Shown: positions 28,838 through 37,575 of the stretch, piece by piece
How the letters are laid out: each line of letters starts with the position of its first letter
Position numbering within the stretch: the stretch's first letter is position 1
Source of the DNA: an uncultured Persicobacter sp.
Lineage (GTDB): Bacteria > Bacteroidota > Bacteroidia > Cytophagales > Cyclobacteriaceae
Assembly (NCBI GenBank): GCA_947498325.1
Contig: CANMKE010000025.1
Coordinates: 1-64,000, forward strand
Direction of reading: 5' to 3'
DNA length: 64,000 nucleotides
Made by a program: the position numbers and the translations under genes
The notes under the pieces: model-generated
The model's database searches: none
What the model was told of the DNA's origin: nothing
Seen by the model: only the letters and a program-made list of their open reading frames with translations

Positions 28838-30490
28838 TTATTGTTTAGAATACGTTTCTTTTAACTCAATACTTTTAACAGCCACCTCGCCATAAGCCCC
28901 TTTGGGCTCATCTTTGGCACCAGATTTAATCTGGCTCAAAAATTTATTTGACTGCGTGTAGCATCCCACTTTAAAATACCCTGTTTCGTCAGAAGATTTC
29001 CAGTACTTGGTATATTCTTTCCCCTGATCTAGGTTTTCGATGTGGCAGTTAATGAATCCGCCTTCCACGCTTACGGTGATCCGAAGATTTTCCCCCAACT
29101 GATAAGGCACCCCATTTTGGGTATCTTTATTATCTTCATTCCAAACAATATACACCCCATATTTTGGGTGGTACTGTACACGAAGTGGTTCATCTTCTGG
29201 CCCGTGAATTTGCACCATACAAACTTCAGGCTTTTCCACAGGCAAATGCGTTACCCGCAATTCTGTTTTCAAAAATTGATGATCCTGCACCGACCAGTAG
29301 TTATTCCCTCCGCCTACTTGCTGACGCAATTCTGCACGAGGGTATTTGGAGCCTTTGGTGGTAACACCATCACAAATTCCACGGAAAAATACCTCGCCAT
29401 CTTTCGCATAGAAATAAGGAGTATACTCAAAATCCACCAAGCCCTGACCGACAATCTCCAGCGGATTTTTCAATCGGCTATTGACATCATAAACCTTTGC
29501 ATTGGTACGGCCTTCGGCATCCACAGGAAGGGTTAATTTCCAGTCCGTTAATGATGGAATAATTGCCGTAGGAAACTGATGATTTGGATCCACCTCAATA
29601 TCTGTGGCTTTCAGCTTGAAATCATCAAAACGCCCCTGCCCGTTGGTATAACGGCCACCGATAATGATACTTTTAGCCTTTGCCGCTTCAAAAGGAATTG
29701 TAATTACTTCAAAAGCTTTATTGTTAAATTCTTTAACCGTCTCTTTGCCTTTCACACGAACATAAACGGCGCCTTTGCCTTTCACCGCAACGGACAATTC
29801 ATAGGCATGAAAAGGCGTAATGCGAACATACTGACTCAAATCGCCTTTGTCGTCAACTTTTGCTGATTTTGCGCCTGTCTGAGCAACATCGGACTTCGAT
29901 ACTTTACCTCGAACATCCCAGCCCTTCAGCCCATTTTCAAAACCTGCATTGATTAATCTCGGTGCGGTGAAAACATCTTTCTTCTCTTTCCCCTTGGCCA
30001 CTACTTGCTCTTCACTTGTTACGAGGACGAAATCATCGAACCGTACCTGTCCGTCAGCAAACTTGCCTCCGATGGTCACGCGCTTGGCTTTTTTATTGAA
30101 AAAAGGCAGCTCAATTTTAGTAAATGCTTTTTTGTTCGATGCCTCAGCCGTAAACGTCTTTCCGCCAACCTGAACATACAAAGTGCCCTTGCCTTTTACA
30201 TAGGCTGAAAGCAGGTAGTTGGTTTTGGCAGTAACCGATACTATCTGGCTGAAACTGGCGCCACGATCCTGCATCTTTGCAGATTTGCTCCCTGCATTGG
30301 CAACGTCAGAAGCTGCCACTTTACCACTTTTTTCCCATCCCTTCAGTCCATTTTCAAAACCAGGATTCACGAGTTCCACTGCTTTACTGTTCTCCGAAGT
30401 TATACCCTGCGCGAATGCCTGCATTGGCAAAGCACAAAAAGAAGAAAACAGGAGGCTACTCAAACCGATTGATATTAAGTGCTTTTTCAC
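28838..30490 (-). CDS. Secreted alginate lyase, PL7, with two tandem CBM-like modules
   Basis: A 550-residue exported enzyme with a signal peptide (1-27, MQAFAQ) and no lipobox, so it is periplasmic or released, unlike its lipoprotein paralogue. Residues about 38-158 and 176-296 are two copies of the same galactose-binding-like module (NPGFENGLKGWEKSGKV and NAGFENGLKGWDVRGKV at their starts, RFDDF near their ends). The PL7 domain (305-550) has RAELR at 385-389, QIH at 427-429 and YFKVGCYTQ at 505-513. The catalytic domain and the last 17 residues are very close to the 451-residue enzyme, so the two genes are paralogues. It is the last gene of the PL6-MFS-PL7 unit. Confidence 0.94.
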   Translation of the reverse strand: MKKHLISIGLSSLLFSSFCALPMQAFAQGITSENSKAVELVNPGFENGLKGWEKSGKVAASDVANAGSKSAKMQDRGASFSQIVSVTAKTNYLLSAYVKGKGTLYVQVGGKTFTAEASNKKAFTKIELPFFNKKAKRVTIGGKFADGQVRFDDFVLVTSEEQVVAKGKEKKDVFTAPRLINAGFENGLKGWDVRGKVSKSDVAQTGAKSAKVDDKGDLSQYVRITPFHAYELSVAVKGKGAVYVRVKGKETVKEFNNKAFEVITIPFEAAKAKSIIIGGRYTNGQGRFDDFKLKATDIEVDPNHQFPTAIIPSLTDWKLTLPVDAEGRTNAKVYDVNSRLKNPLEIVGQGLVDFEYTPYFYAKDGEVFFRGICDGVTTKGSKYPRAELRQQVGGGNNYWSVQDHQFLKTELRVTHLPVEKPEVCMVQIHGPEDEPLRVQYHPKYGVYIVWNEDNKDTQNGVPYQLGENLRITVSVEGGFINCHIENLDQGKEYTKYWKSSDETGYFKVGCYTQSNKFLSQIKSGAKDEPKGAYGEVAVKSIELKETYSKQ

Positions 30491-30613
30491 AAAAAAAGTT
30501 TTAGTTGATCGAAATTACGCCATCAAAGCAACGGGCAAGCCAGCGACTAAATGACAGCGTTAAAAATTTAATTTACAGGTGGCTTGCGGAACAATGCCCG
30601 CAAGCCTCCTGTA

Positions 30614-31942
30614 TTATTGGTCTTCAACAGATTGAATGTTTTTGGCAAAATAGAAGATAGAACCTATCCCAAGTGGCACAAAAACAGCAATCATCATGAA
30701 AATATAGCTATAAGAAATTTCTGCAATTTGCGGAACGAGGAAGTTCATCAGTACTACCGACAACACTCCGATTGTTCCACCGAAACCTGCCAACGAACCG
30801 ACATTTTTTCCTGAGAACAAATCCGAAGGAAGGGTCTGAACATTACCAATGGAGAACTGGAAACCAAACAAAACAACCGCAACAATATATACAAACCAGT
30901 CTGGATTGTGTTGCAAATTGATCGTCAATACGGCCGCCAAACCAACGAGCATCAGGACACCACCAATAACGATGGTTTGCTTACGCGCAGTGTTGGTGGA
31001 CTTTCCTTTTTTCATCAGTTGGCCAGAATAATACCCTCCTGCAATAGAACCAATGGCGGCACCAACATAAGGGATCCAGGCAAATGCCCCGATTTCCTTG
31101 ACATCAAAGCCGTAAGTATCTGCAAGATAAATAGGCATCCAACCTACAAACAACCACCAGATAGGCTCCATGAAAAAACGTGAAACCAATACTGCCCAGG
31201 ATTCTTTGTGCGATAAGATTTCTTTCAGAGGCATGGCCACCGCGTGCTCGTCGTTGTCGGCTTTGGATTGCCCAGATTTGATATGCTCACACTCCTCGGC
31301 GGTAATCCAAGGGTGATTTTTTGGCTCGCCTTTATTAATCAGCAACCATGGCACAATCCATAGCATTCCCAAAGAACCGATGATCATGAAGGTGGTTTGC
31401 CAGCCGAAAGCAACAAATAAGGTGGCGATAAACGGCGGAGCGACCACGGAACCCAATGAGGCACCAGCATTGAAAAGCCCCTGTGCAAAAGCGCGCTCCT
31501 GAATTGGGAACCACTCGGCGTTGCTTTTTGCGGCGCCTGGCCAGTTACCGGCTTCCCCAAAACCAAGGGTTGAACGGAAGAAAGAAAGGGAAAAGATCCC
31601 TCTTGCGAAGGTATGGCAGAAAGAAGAAATCGACCAGATCCCGATAGAGATCACATAGCCAAAACGCGTTCCTACTTTATCAAAAATACGCCCAGAAAAG
31701 GTTTGCCCTAAAGCATATGCCACCATGAAAATATTCAGGATGATGGCGTAATCGGCCTTGGTCAGCCCCAGTTCAGCGCCTATACCATTCTCGCCAGGAA
31801 ACATCATCGCCAAAGCCGAACGATCAATATAGTTAATTACCGTCGCCAGGGCGATCAGCCCGATGATTACCCACCGCAAATTGCGGAGTTTAAAACCCTT
31901 TTCCTTTGAGGTGGTGCTCTTTTTATCTACAACTTCATTCAT
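30614..31942 (-). CDS. MFS transporter, hexuronate/anion:cation symporter type
   Basis: A 442-residue inner-membrane carrier with about 12 hydrophobic segments. It has the ExuT/GudP-like pattern: VINYIDRSALAMMFP at the first helix, GRIFDKVGTRFGYVISIGIWS between helices 2 and 3, and RSTLGFGEAGNWPGAAKSNAEWFP in helix 4. The hydrophilic N-terminus (MNEVVDKKSTTSKEKG) is cytoplasmic. Members of this branch import hexuronates, galactonate or unsaturated uronates. Its position between PL6 (118 bp) and PL7 (123 bp) genes indicates import of alginate monomers (DEH) or uronates released in the periplasm. Confidence 0.92.
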   Translation of the reverse strand: MNEVVDKKSTTSKEKGFKLRNLRWVIIGLIALATVINYIDRSALAMMFPGENGIGAELGLTKADYAIILNIFMVAYALGQTFSGRIFDKVGTRFGYVISIGIWSISSFCHTFARGIFSLSFFRSTLGFGEAGNWPGAAKSNAEWFPIQERAFAQGLFNAGASLGSVVAPPFIATLFVAFGWQTTFMIIGSLGMLWIVPWLLINKGEPKNHPWITAEECEHIKSGQSKADNDEHAVAMPLKEILSHKESWAVLVSRFFMEPIWWLFVGWMPIYLADTYGFDVKEIGAFAWIPYVGAAIGSIAGGYYSGQLMKKGKSTNTARKQTIVIGGVLMLVGLAAVLTINLQHNPDWFVYIVAVVLFGFQFSIGNVQTLPSDLFSGKNVGSLAGFGGTIGVLSVVLMNFLVPQIAEISYSYIFMMIAVFVPLGIGSIFYFAKNIQSVEDQ

Positions 31943-32060
31943 CTCTAAAAAATTTTTATCCCCGAAGGGTGAAGTATTCAGGTATTGATTTAAATGTTCC
32001 CGTTCCCGAAGTGGGGTTCAGGAGAAATTCAGGGAAGCGACAAGCACTCCCCCAATATTT

Positions 32061-34352
32061 TTAACCCCTTGGCTGTGCGCCAAAAGTATAGTTTTTACGT
32101 GTGCTGACTTTGCGACTCAAAGCTTTCTCCTTTGGTTCCGTTTGCGCAAATTCGGAAATGTGCTTGCCACGGCGAGGGTAATAAGATTCTATTTTCCCTG
32201 AGCCTACACTCAAAATATGGTCGATACTGCTCACTGCCCAAAGTGGGTCTTCAAAGCGGATTGTACGGCCAGAACATCCAGAATTGTAGAAAAACAGGTT
32301 GTCGGCAGTTACTTTCTGTACCCCCCAAAGCATCACCACACTGCCTAATTCTTTGTTGCCGACATCCACGAAATCACAATTTTTCACCGTTACATATGGC
32401 CCTGTGGTGGACTCATCATTTCCCATTCGGGTGATTTCCATTGCGCCAGTCATCACCTTCTCGAATCGGCAATTTTCAATCACCACCTCTTCGGCGCTGT
32501 ATCGGCCTTTATCGTCTTTTTGCCCATTGATATTCAAGGCAATGCCTGAGATATTGTTGAAATCACAGTTGATAAAGCTGATTTTATCCGCAAAAGTACT
32601 GGTGAAAGCCCTGAATGCGGTATAATCTGCGGCATCAAAATTAGAGAAGCTACAATCTTCCACTTTTAGGTTATAATGCTCGATCATTGGTTCATCTGAA
32701 GTGCGGATTCCTGCCTTAACAATACCCGTTTCTGAGCGGCCATTGAATGCAATACCTTTCAAGCTTAAATCTCCACCGTTGTCAATAACAAAGAATGATT
32801 CCTGCTTGGTATTTTTTACATATTTGAAGTTTACACGAGTTGAATGACCATTGATGATTTTCACATTTTTCGTGATATGAATCGCATGGTTGAATTCAAA
32901 ATCTGAACCTGCCGCAAGCTGAATCGTCGTGCCATCTTTTGCCTGATTCAAAGCCGACACCAGTGCCTCGAAACCATTCACGGTTACTGTTGTATTGACC
33001 AATTGTTTAGTTTCAGGAGTTGGCGTGTACCAGCTGACCCCCACTTTATTTTTATCTACAGGCAATTTTGGTGTAAACTCAGCACTCGCATACAAACCGT
33101 CCTGATTTTTTTCATAAGCTGTTTTTACCCTTACCAATCCCTTCGTCTTAACCGATGAACCATCGTTTACGAACGCATTATTATTGAAAGTAAAGCCTGA
33201 GATATCATCAAGTTTCGTGAATACCGCTTTTCCCGCAGGATTGTAAAATAGGTTATCGCTGATCGTGATATGGTCTGGTGTCTGTGTCCGCTCACGGTCA
33301 GCACCTACGCATAATTCAATATTTGGACAGTTGAAGAACTTATTGTTTTTCACCAATACATCGTGCGCACGGATATAACGGTTCGCCAGAGAATTAGGCA
33401 CGCCGTTCATAATTGGCAGCGGCCCGAAGAATCGGCGGCCTGCCAAATCCTGAAAGTAGTTGTTTTCTATCGTGTGGCCACCATTAATTACCCGAACACC
33501 TCCTGCATTGGCAAGGTTCTCGCCAAGGAAATAGTTACCAAGCACCTGATTACGGTCACCGTGGCGCAATGCCAACACCCCTTCACAGGCGATAAAAAGA
33601 TTATCTTTAATAATATTATCTGAAGATTTGATCGAAACCACTTCCACCTCACCAGAGCAACGCTCGAAAAGGTTACGCTCAATTAAAGTATTTGAAGACA
33701 TCTCGCAGTAGGTCGAAACCCCCACACGGAGCGTTTCCCCACCGTTGGAGCCCAACTTCGGACGGAAGCCAAAGTAATTATCATGAATATGGTGGAAATT
33801 CTGACGTGACTCCACATTGTTCAATTTCACGGCCATCAACACACCGGCATTCAGTTTTCCACCGAAATAGCAATGATCAATTTCATTATGCTGCCCATAA
33901 AGTTCTACCCATGATGTTTTCTCGAAGCGATCCGCAGGGTTATAATGATCTATCACCACCTCACTCAAGCGACAATGTTTGGCCACCTCATCCCCAATTT
34001 TGAAAGCAACCGCTACACGGCCTTTGGCATATCCATCTTTAAAAACCAAGCCATGAACCTGAAGGTACTCCCCAGCCAATGCCAGCGAAGAATTCCCCGA
34101 AAGGATCGTCTTGCCTTTTTCTTCCGCCATTAAAACGATCGGATTGGCTTGCGTGCCCTGTCCTTTAAAAGCAATCTGTGTATCATTCCACACACCTGCA
34201 GCCATACGAATAGTATCCCCTGCTTGCGCAGTACTGATGGCCTTTTGCAGCCCATCGGCTGTAGTAACCAGGCCGTCTTTTCCTGAAAAATTACAGGCTG
34301 ACAATAAAAATGCCAGGCAAAAAAATGGTGTAAATAACTGTTTCATCTTCAT
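32061..34352 (-). CDS. Alginate lyase, polysaccharide lyase family 6, two-domain lipoprotein
   Basis: A 763-residue lipoprotein (lipobox Cys20). Residues about 28-400 form the PL6/chondroitinase B-like right-handed beta-helix with the catalytic pair of the family: Lys242 in VSIKSSDN and Arg263 in LALRHGDRN. Nearby acidic residues (GEVEVVS) can bind calcium. Residues about 455-750 form a second parallel beta-helix region, as in the two-domain exo-type enzymes such as AlyGC. The overall length (700-780) supports that subclass, so an exo-acting, guluronate-preferring lyase is likely but not proven. First gene of the PL6-MFS-PL7 unit, with the composite promoter about 170 bp upstream. MKMK allows a start at 34352 or 34346. 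Confidence 0.93.
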   Translation of the reverse strand: MKMKQLFTPFFCLAFLLSACNFSGKDGLVTTADGLQKAISTAQAGDTIRMAAGVWNDTQIAFKGQGTQANPIVLMAEEKGKTILSGNSSLALAGEYLQVHGLVFKDGYAKGRVAVAFKIGDEVAKHCRLSEVVIDHYNPADRFEKTSWVELYGQHNEIDHCYFGGKLNAGVLMAVKLNNVESRQNFHHIHDNYFGFRPKLGSNGGETLRVGVSTYCEMSSNTLIERNLFERCSGEVEVVSIKSSDNIIKDNLFIACEGVLALRHGDRNQVLGNYFLGENLANAGGVRVINGGHTIENNYFQDLAGRRFFGPLPIMNGVPNSLANRYIRAHDVLVKNNKFFNCPNIELCVGADRERTQTPDHITISDNLFYNPAGKAVFTKLDDISGFTFNNNAFVNDGSSVKTKGLVRVKTAYEKNQDGLYASAEFTPKLPVDKNKVGVSWYTPTPETKQLVNTTVTVNGFEALVSALNQAKDGTTIQLAAGSDFEFNHAIHITKNVKIINGHSTRVNFKYVKNTKQESFFVIDNGGDLSLKGIAFNGRSETGIVKAGIRTSDEPMIEHYNLKVEDCSFSNFDAADYTAFRAFTSTFADKISFINCDFNNISGIALNINGQKDDKGRYSAEEVVIENCRFEKVMTGAMEITRMGNDESTTGPYVTVKNCDFVDVGNKELGSVVMLWGVQKVTADNLFFYNSGCSGRTIRFEDPLWAVSSIDHILSVGSGKIESYYPRRGKHISEFAQTEPKEKALSRKVSTRKNYTFGAQPRG

Positions 34353-34521
34353 CGAATCCTTTGACCCTCCTCAACGAGTTCGGTTTATCTTTCCTTAAAG
34401 CGAATAGTGGTAGAGGTAATTATAAAAATTTCTAAAAAATGGTTTTAAAAATTAAAAACCTGTGCTCATCCACCGCCGACCTTCGAATAATTTTAACAAT
34501 AATTTGAATGGTCTTTGGTTT

Positions 34522-34562
34522 TTGGTTTACCAAAAGTAATCACTCAAATTAAATTTTCCTAA
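34522..34562 (-). promoter_or_regulatory. PL6-operon promoter with overlapping operator palindrome
   Basis: On the minus strand: TTAGGAAAATTTAAT (34562-34548), nine bases, the -7 element TACTTTTG (34538-34531), and TTGGTAAACCAA (34533-34522), overlapping the -7 by three bases. The palindrome extends to a 16-bp inverted repeat at 34520-34535 (7-bp arms, 2-bp centre). The layout is base-for-base the same spacing as at the SusC promoter. The rest of 34353-34885 is AT-rich and holds no other feature except the plus-strand promoter near 34832. Confidence 0.72.
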
Positions 34563-34807
34563 ATGGAGATAAAGAATTTCAATAGAATTTAAAACAAAGC
34601 ATCAAATCACCATCAAAATATCAAATTTCATAATTACCCATTCAACAAACACAACACCACTGCACGAATTAATGACAAAGATCATCTTTCTATAAAACAA
34701 AATGCCATTATTTAGAATATCAACACTGCGCAGTATGCAAAACCCTCCATGCGCCCAAGCTTCGGGCCTGTTTAGCATGGTTCAACCAACATGCACAGGC
34801 GCATCCA

Positions 34808-34839
34808 TTGAAATATCTGATCAAAAATCACTATTTTTG
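34808..34839 (+). promoter_or_regulatory. Promoter of the small lipoprotein gene
   Basis: TTG at 34808-34810 and TATTTTTG at 34832-34839 are 21 bp apart, fitting the -33/-7 arrangement of Bacteroidota sigma-A promoters. The -7 lies 46 bp before the ATG at 34886. Confidence 0.5.
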
Positions 34840-34885
34840 TATTCAGCGCTAAAACCATATTTACCACCATCATTTTTTCGACCTC

Positions 34886-35761
34886 ATGAATAAGTTTCTT
34901 TTCCCCTTATTGCTGATGATCGCCCTGGCGGGCTGTAAAACCGCTGCGCCTTTTCTGTTAATGTACGATCAACAGCCGCAGCCTATGCTGTCCAAAAGTC
35001 AGCTTCCGAAAGCGAACCGAAAACTACCCACAGCGGTGAAAGTCATCGTGAAAAATATTTCCCAATTCCCCGACTCTACCTGCCTGATTGGTAGCCATAC
35101 CCTGACACAGGATGAAGTCAGCAATAAAAAATCGGTGAATCACTATCAGCTTTTGCTTGGCGAAAATTCCCTGGCCAGCAGCGTCAACAGCTATACCAAA
35201 AAAGCCATTGAAAAAACCATTCAGCACGGAGGTTTTTTTCAGGTGGCCAATATGCTCGAAGACTCCGCCCTCACCCTTGAATTTACCATACGCCAGTTAG
35301 CCGTCAGTGGGAATTTTACAAAAGTCGAGCAAACAGAAAGCGACGGTTATTACAATAACAACCCCTACATGAGCCCCTATCGCAACAATCTTTACGGCTC
35401 CCCCTATGGCATTAACGATCCCTACTACCATAACCGCTCTTCATCGAAAACCCATACTTATATCAAAAGCAGTCTGCCCGAACGGTACATCTATTTTGAA
35501 GCTCGCCTGATTGGCAGCTCGAACCAAGTGATTTATCACAGAAGTTATCAGGTGGAAGGCCAAAATTTTAAAGGTAGCGGAAAACGAAAAAATAAAGCCT
35601 ACGGCGAGGAAGGCATTAAAAAGCTGTACCTCGAAAACAACCTGATCACGGAAGAATATATGCGGCTGATGGTCGAAGAGATGACCTCAGGATTTCAGGA
35701 GTGCATCGATAAGATGATTAAAGACACCAACGTATATATCTTGCGCATGAAAAACAGCTGA
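34886..35761 (+). CDS. Uncharacterised lipoprotein
   Basis: A 291-residue protein beginning MNKFLFPLLLMIALAGCKTA, a clear lipoprotein signal (Cys17). I do not recognise the family. A central Tyr/Asn/Pro/Ser-rich stretch (about residues 152-190: GYYNNNPYMSPYRNNLYG and further) looks flexible. Flanking parts are mixed alpha/beta, with an amphipathic C-terminal helix (LITEEYMRLMVEEMTSGFQECIDKMI). It is transcribed alone, divergent from the alginate locus and convergent with the glutaminyl cyclase gene. The envelope location is clear but the function is not. Confidence 0.75.
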   Translation: MNKFLFPLLLMIALAGCKTAAPFLLMYDQQPQPMLSKSQLPKANRKLPTAVKVIVKNISQFPDSTCLIGSHTLTQDEVSNKKSVNHYQLLLGENSLASSVNSYTKKAIEKTIQHGGFFQVANMLEDSALTLEFTIRQLAVSGNFTKVEQTESDGYYNNNPYMSPYRNNLYGSPYGINDPYYHNRSSSKTHTYIKSSLPERYIYFEARLIGSSNQVIYHRSYQVEGQNFKGSGKRKNKAYGEEGIKKLYLENNLITEEYMRLMVEEMTSGFQECIDKMIKDTNVYILRMKNS

Positions 35762-35799
35762 TCAGTCGCCTGTATTTTTATCAAAAAAATCCGAAATAA

Positions 35800-35854
35800 A
35801 AAGGGATACCTGAACGACCATATGTCACTGACATATATCCTCAGGTATCCCTTT
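35800..35854 (-). terminator. Terminator between the small lipoprotein and glutaminyl cyclase genes
   Basis: A 14-bp perfect stem (AAAGGGATACCTGA with TCAGGTATCCCTTT) encloses a smaller inner hairpin. On the minus strand it is followed by TTTTTATTT, so it mainly ends the glutaminyl cyclase transcript, 64 bp after its stop. It may act in both directions. Confidence 0.75.
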
Positions 35855-35918
35855 CATATTGAATAAATCAAAGCTTCAATAAAATGCTTGAAGCATCCCG
35901 ATCTTTCGTATTTTTCAC

Positions 35919-36701
35919 CTATCTGAAGCGCACAATATAAGCGCGGGGCCATAATTTGCCAGTGATATAGGTTTGGTTATTGGTCGGATTGAACGCAATA
36001 CCATTGAGGACATCTGCACGTGGGTTGGCGGATTTATTGTCCTTCACCAAGTGATCAAAGTTGTATCGACGAACAACTTTACCATCTTTAGGATCGATCT
36101 TGACAATATCTGCTGACTGCCAGACGTTGGCAAAAATATAACCATGAATATACTCCAGCTCATTGAGGTAAGTGACGGCTTTACCGTTTTCTGTTACCGA
36201 CAAAGTGCGCTCCTCTTTAAAGCTTTCAGGATTCAGGTAATGAATTTTATCCGTACCATCACTGATGATCAGGCTCGTGCTATCGTGCGTTACTCCCCAG
36301 CCTTCATAGCCATATTCAAAAGTGCCTAATTTTTTATAGTCATTAACGTCATAAACAAAGCCGGTCTTTCCATGCCAGGTCAATTGGTAAATTTTATGAT
36401 CCATCACCGTAATTCCTTCACCAAAATAGCGATCCTCAAGGCTGAGTTTTCTTGCGCCCTGCCCTGTGGTATAATCAATCGAAGAAATCCATGAGGTACC
36501 ATTGCCGCCAGTACTTTCGAGTAACTCATTGCCGTTAAACACAAGCCCCTGTGTAAAAGACTCAGTATCATGCCCCAAAGTCATCAGGATGTCGTACCCA
36601 CGATCCAGCGGCGCGGATTCCTGCGTTGTATTTTGCTGTTCCTTTTGATTGCATGCGAACAAGCCGACGATCAAAAGCAATAATAATGATGTATTGTTCA
36701 T
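35919..36701 (-). CDS. Glutaminyl-peptide cyclotransferase, beta-propeller type, lipoprotein
   Basis: A 260-residue lipoprotein (MNNTSLLLLLIVGLFAC, Cys17). It converts N-terminal Gln of exported proteins to pyroglutamate. The family landmarks of the plant/bacterial five-bladed propeller type are present: HDTESFTQGLVF, ESTGGNGTSW, YFGEGITVMDHKIYQLTWHGKTGFVYD, ELEYIHGYIFANVW and DVLNGIAFNPTNNQTYITGKLW. The length fits. In Bacteroidota many exported proteins have Gln after the signal-peptide cleavage site, as do several in this window, which agrees with an envelope location. Monocistronic. Confidence 0.92.
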   Translation of the reverse strand: MNNTSLLLLLIVGLFACNQKEQQNTTQESAPLDRGYDILMTLGHDTESFTQGLVFNGNELLESTGGNGTSWISSIDYTTGQGARKLSLEDRYFGEGITVMDHKIYQLTWHGKTGFVYDVNDYKKLGTFEYGYEGWGVTHDSTSLIISDGTDKIHYLNPESFKEERTLSVTENGKAVTYLNELEYIHGYIFANVWQSADIVKIDPKDGKVVRRYNFDHLVKDNKSANPRADVLNGIAFNPTNNQTYITGKLWPRAYIVRFR

Positions 36702-36761
36702 CCTTAAATATAATATTTTGTTGTATTATTTTTTATTCCAGTACGTTTTTTTCGTTGCGTA

Positions 36762-37238
36762 TCAAGCCTCCACCACCGAGGCCCTCCTGCCGTTGGTCGC
36801 TTGCATTAAACCTTCGGCAGACAAACAAATCTGCGTACCGCGCAAACCTGCACTGATAAATATTTGTGCGTGTTCAAAAGCTTCCTCATCTATAAAAACG
36901 GGGAAGTTTTTCTTCATCCCGATAGGCGAACAGCCCCCACGGACATAGCCCGTAATACCGAGCACCTCTTTCAAAGGAACCATCTCCACCTTTTTGTTCC
37001 CACTCGCTTTGGCCAGTGCCTTCAGGTGTACTTCCCTGTCGCCGCGAATCACCGCCACGATCACGCCCGTTTTATCCCCGCTCAGTACGAGGGTTTTAAA
37101 TATTTGCTCAATCGGTTGCCCCGTCTTTTCTGCCACTGCAATTGCGCCTCTTTCCTCCTTTTCTACAGCATAATGATGTAGGCTGTAACTGATTTTCAAT
37201 TGGTCGAGCTTACGGGCTGCATTGGTTTTTTTTGCCAT
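36762..37238 (-). CDS. ybaK: Cys-tRNA(Pro)/Cys-tRNA(Cys) deacylase, YbaK/EbsC family
   Basis: A 158-residue cytoplasmic editing protein that hydrolyses mischarged Cys-tRNA(Pro). Typical motifs include KISYSLHHYAVEKEE near the N-terminus, IEQIFKTLVLSGDKTGVIVAVIRGDREVHLKALAKASGNKKVEM (quoted as family landmarks; the conserved Lys is in FKTLV), GITGYVRGGCSPIGMKKNFP and the C-terminal LRGTQICLS. The length matches YbaK (about 155-160). It is read from the ATG at 37238; 60 bp separate it from the glutaminyl cyclase start downstream. Confidence 0.93.
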   Translation of the reverse strand: MAKKTNAARKLDQLKISYSLHHYAVEKEERGAIAVAEKTGQPIEQIFKTLVLSGDKTGVIVAVIRGDREVHLKALAKASGNKKVEMVPLKEVLGITGYVRGGCSPIGMKKNFPVFIDEEAFEHAQIFISAGLRGTQICLSAEGLMQATNGRRASVVEA

Positions 37239-37281
37239 AATCTATCCCTGTTTTCACTGCTCAGGTCAGAGCAGTCGCCAC

Positions 37282-37410
37282 TAAGAGCATGTTTAAAACT
37301 TAAAATTCGCAACGAAAATTTGGCGTATTGTAGAAGCGATCAATCATTCAAAATCAATTCCAGTTATCCGAACTTACGCTCGGATGGAGCGCCTTTAAAC
37401 ACGCTCTTAA
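37282..37410. mobile_element. Candidate miniature inverted-repeat transposable element (about 129 bp)
   Basis: TAAGAGCATGTTTAAA at 37283-37298 and its inverted copy at 37394-37409 match at 15 of 16 positions and face each other across about 95 bp of non-coding DNA. Size, terminal inverted repeats and lack of an ORF fit a MITE. Flanking target-site duplications are not clear beyond a possible TA. The interior shows no gene. The adjacent hairpin at 37415-37449 terminates the AraC gene. Confidence 0.45.
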
Positions 37411-37414
37411 TAAA

Positions 37415-37449
37415 AATCCTTCCCCACATTGCTGCTGTCGGGAAGGATT
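37415..37449 (-). terminator. Terminator downstream of the membrane-spanning AraC regulator gene
   Basis: A perfect 10-bp stem (AATCCTTCCC with GGGAAGGATT) around a 15-base loop, followed by TTTTATTAAG on the minus strand. It is 126 bp past the AraC stop, directly beside the inverted-repeat element. Confidence 0.7.
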
Positions 37450-37575
37450 GATGTTAAGCGTTTATTGAACGGTTACGATCAGCTGTAATCGGGAGAGAAA
37501 CTCATCCAACCTACGCCGACCACAAACCCTGTAATCTTTAATTTTCACTGTTCAGCAACGGAACAGCCCCTATGA

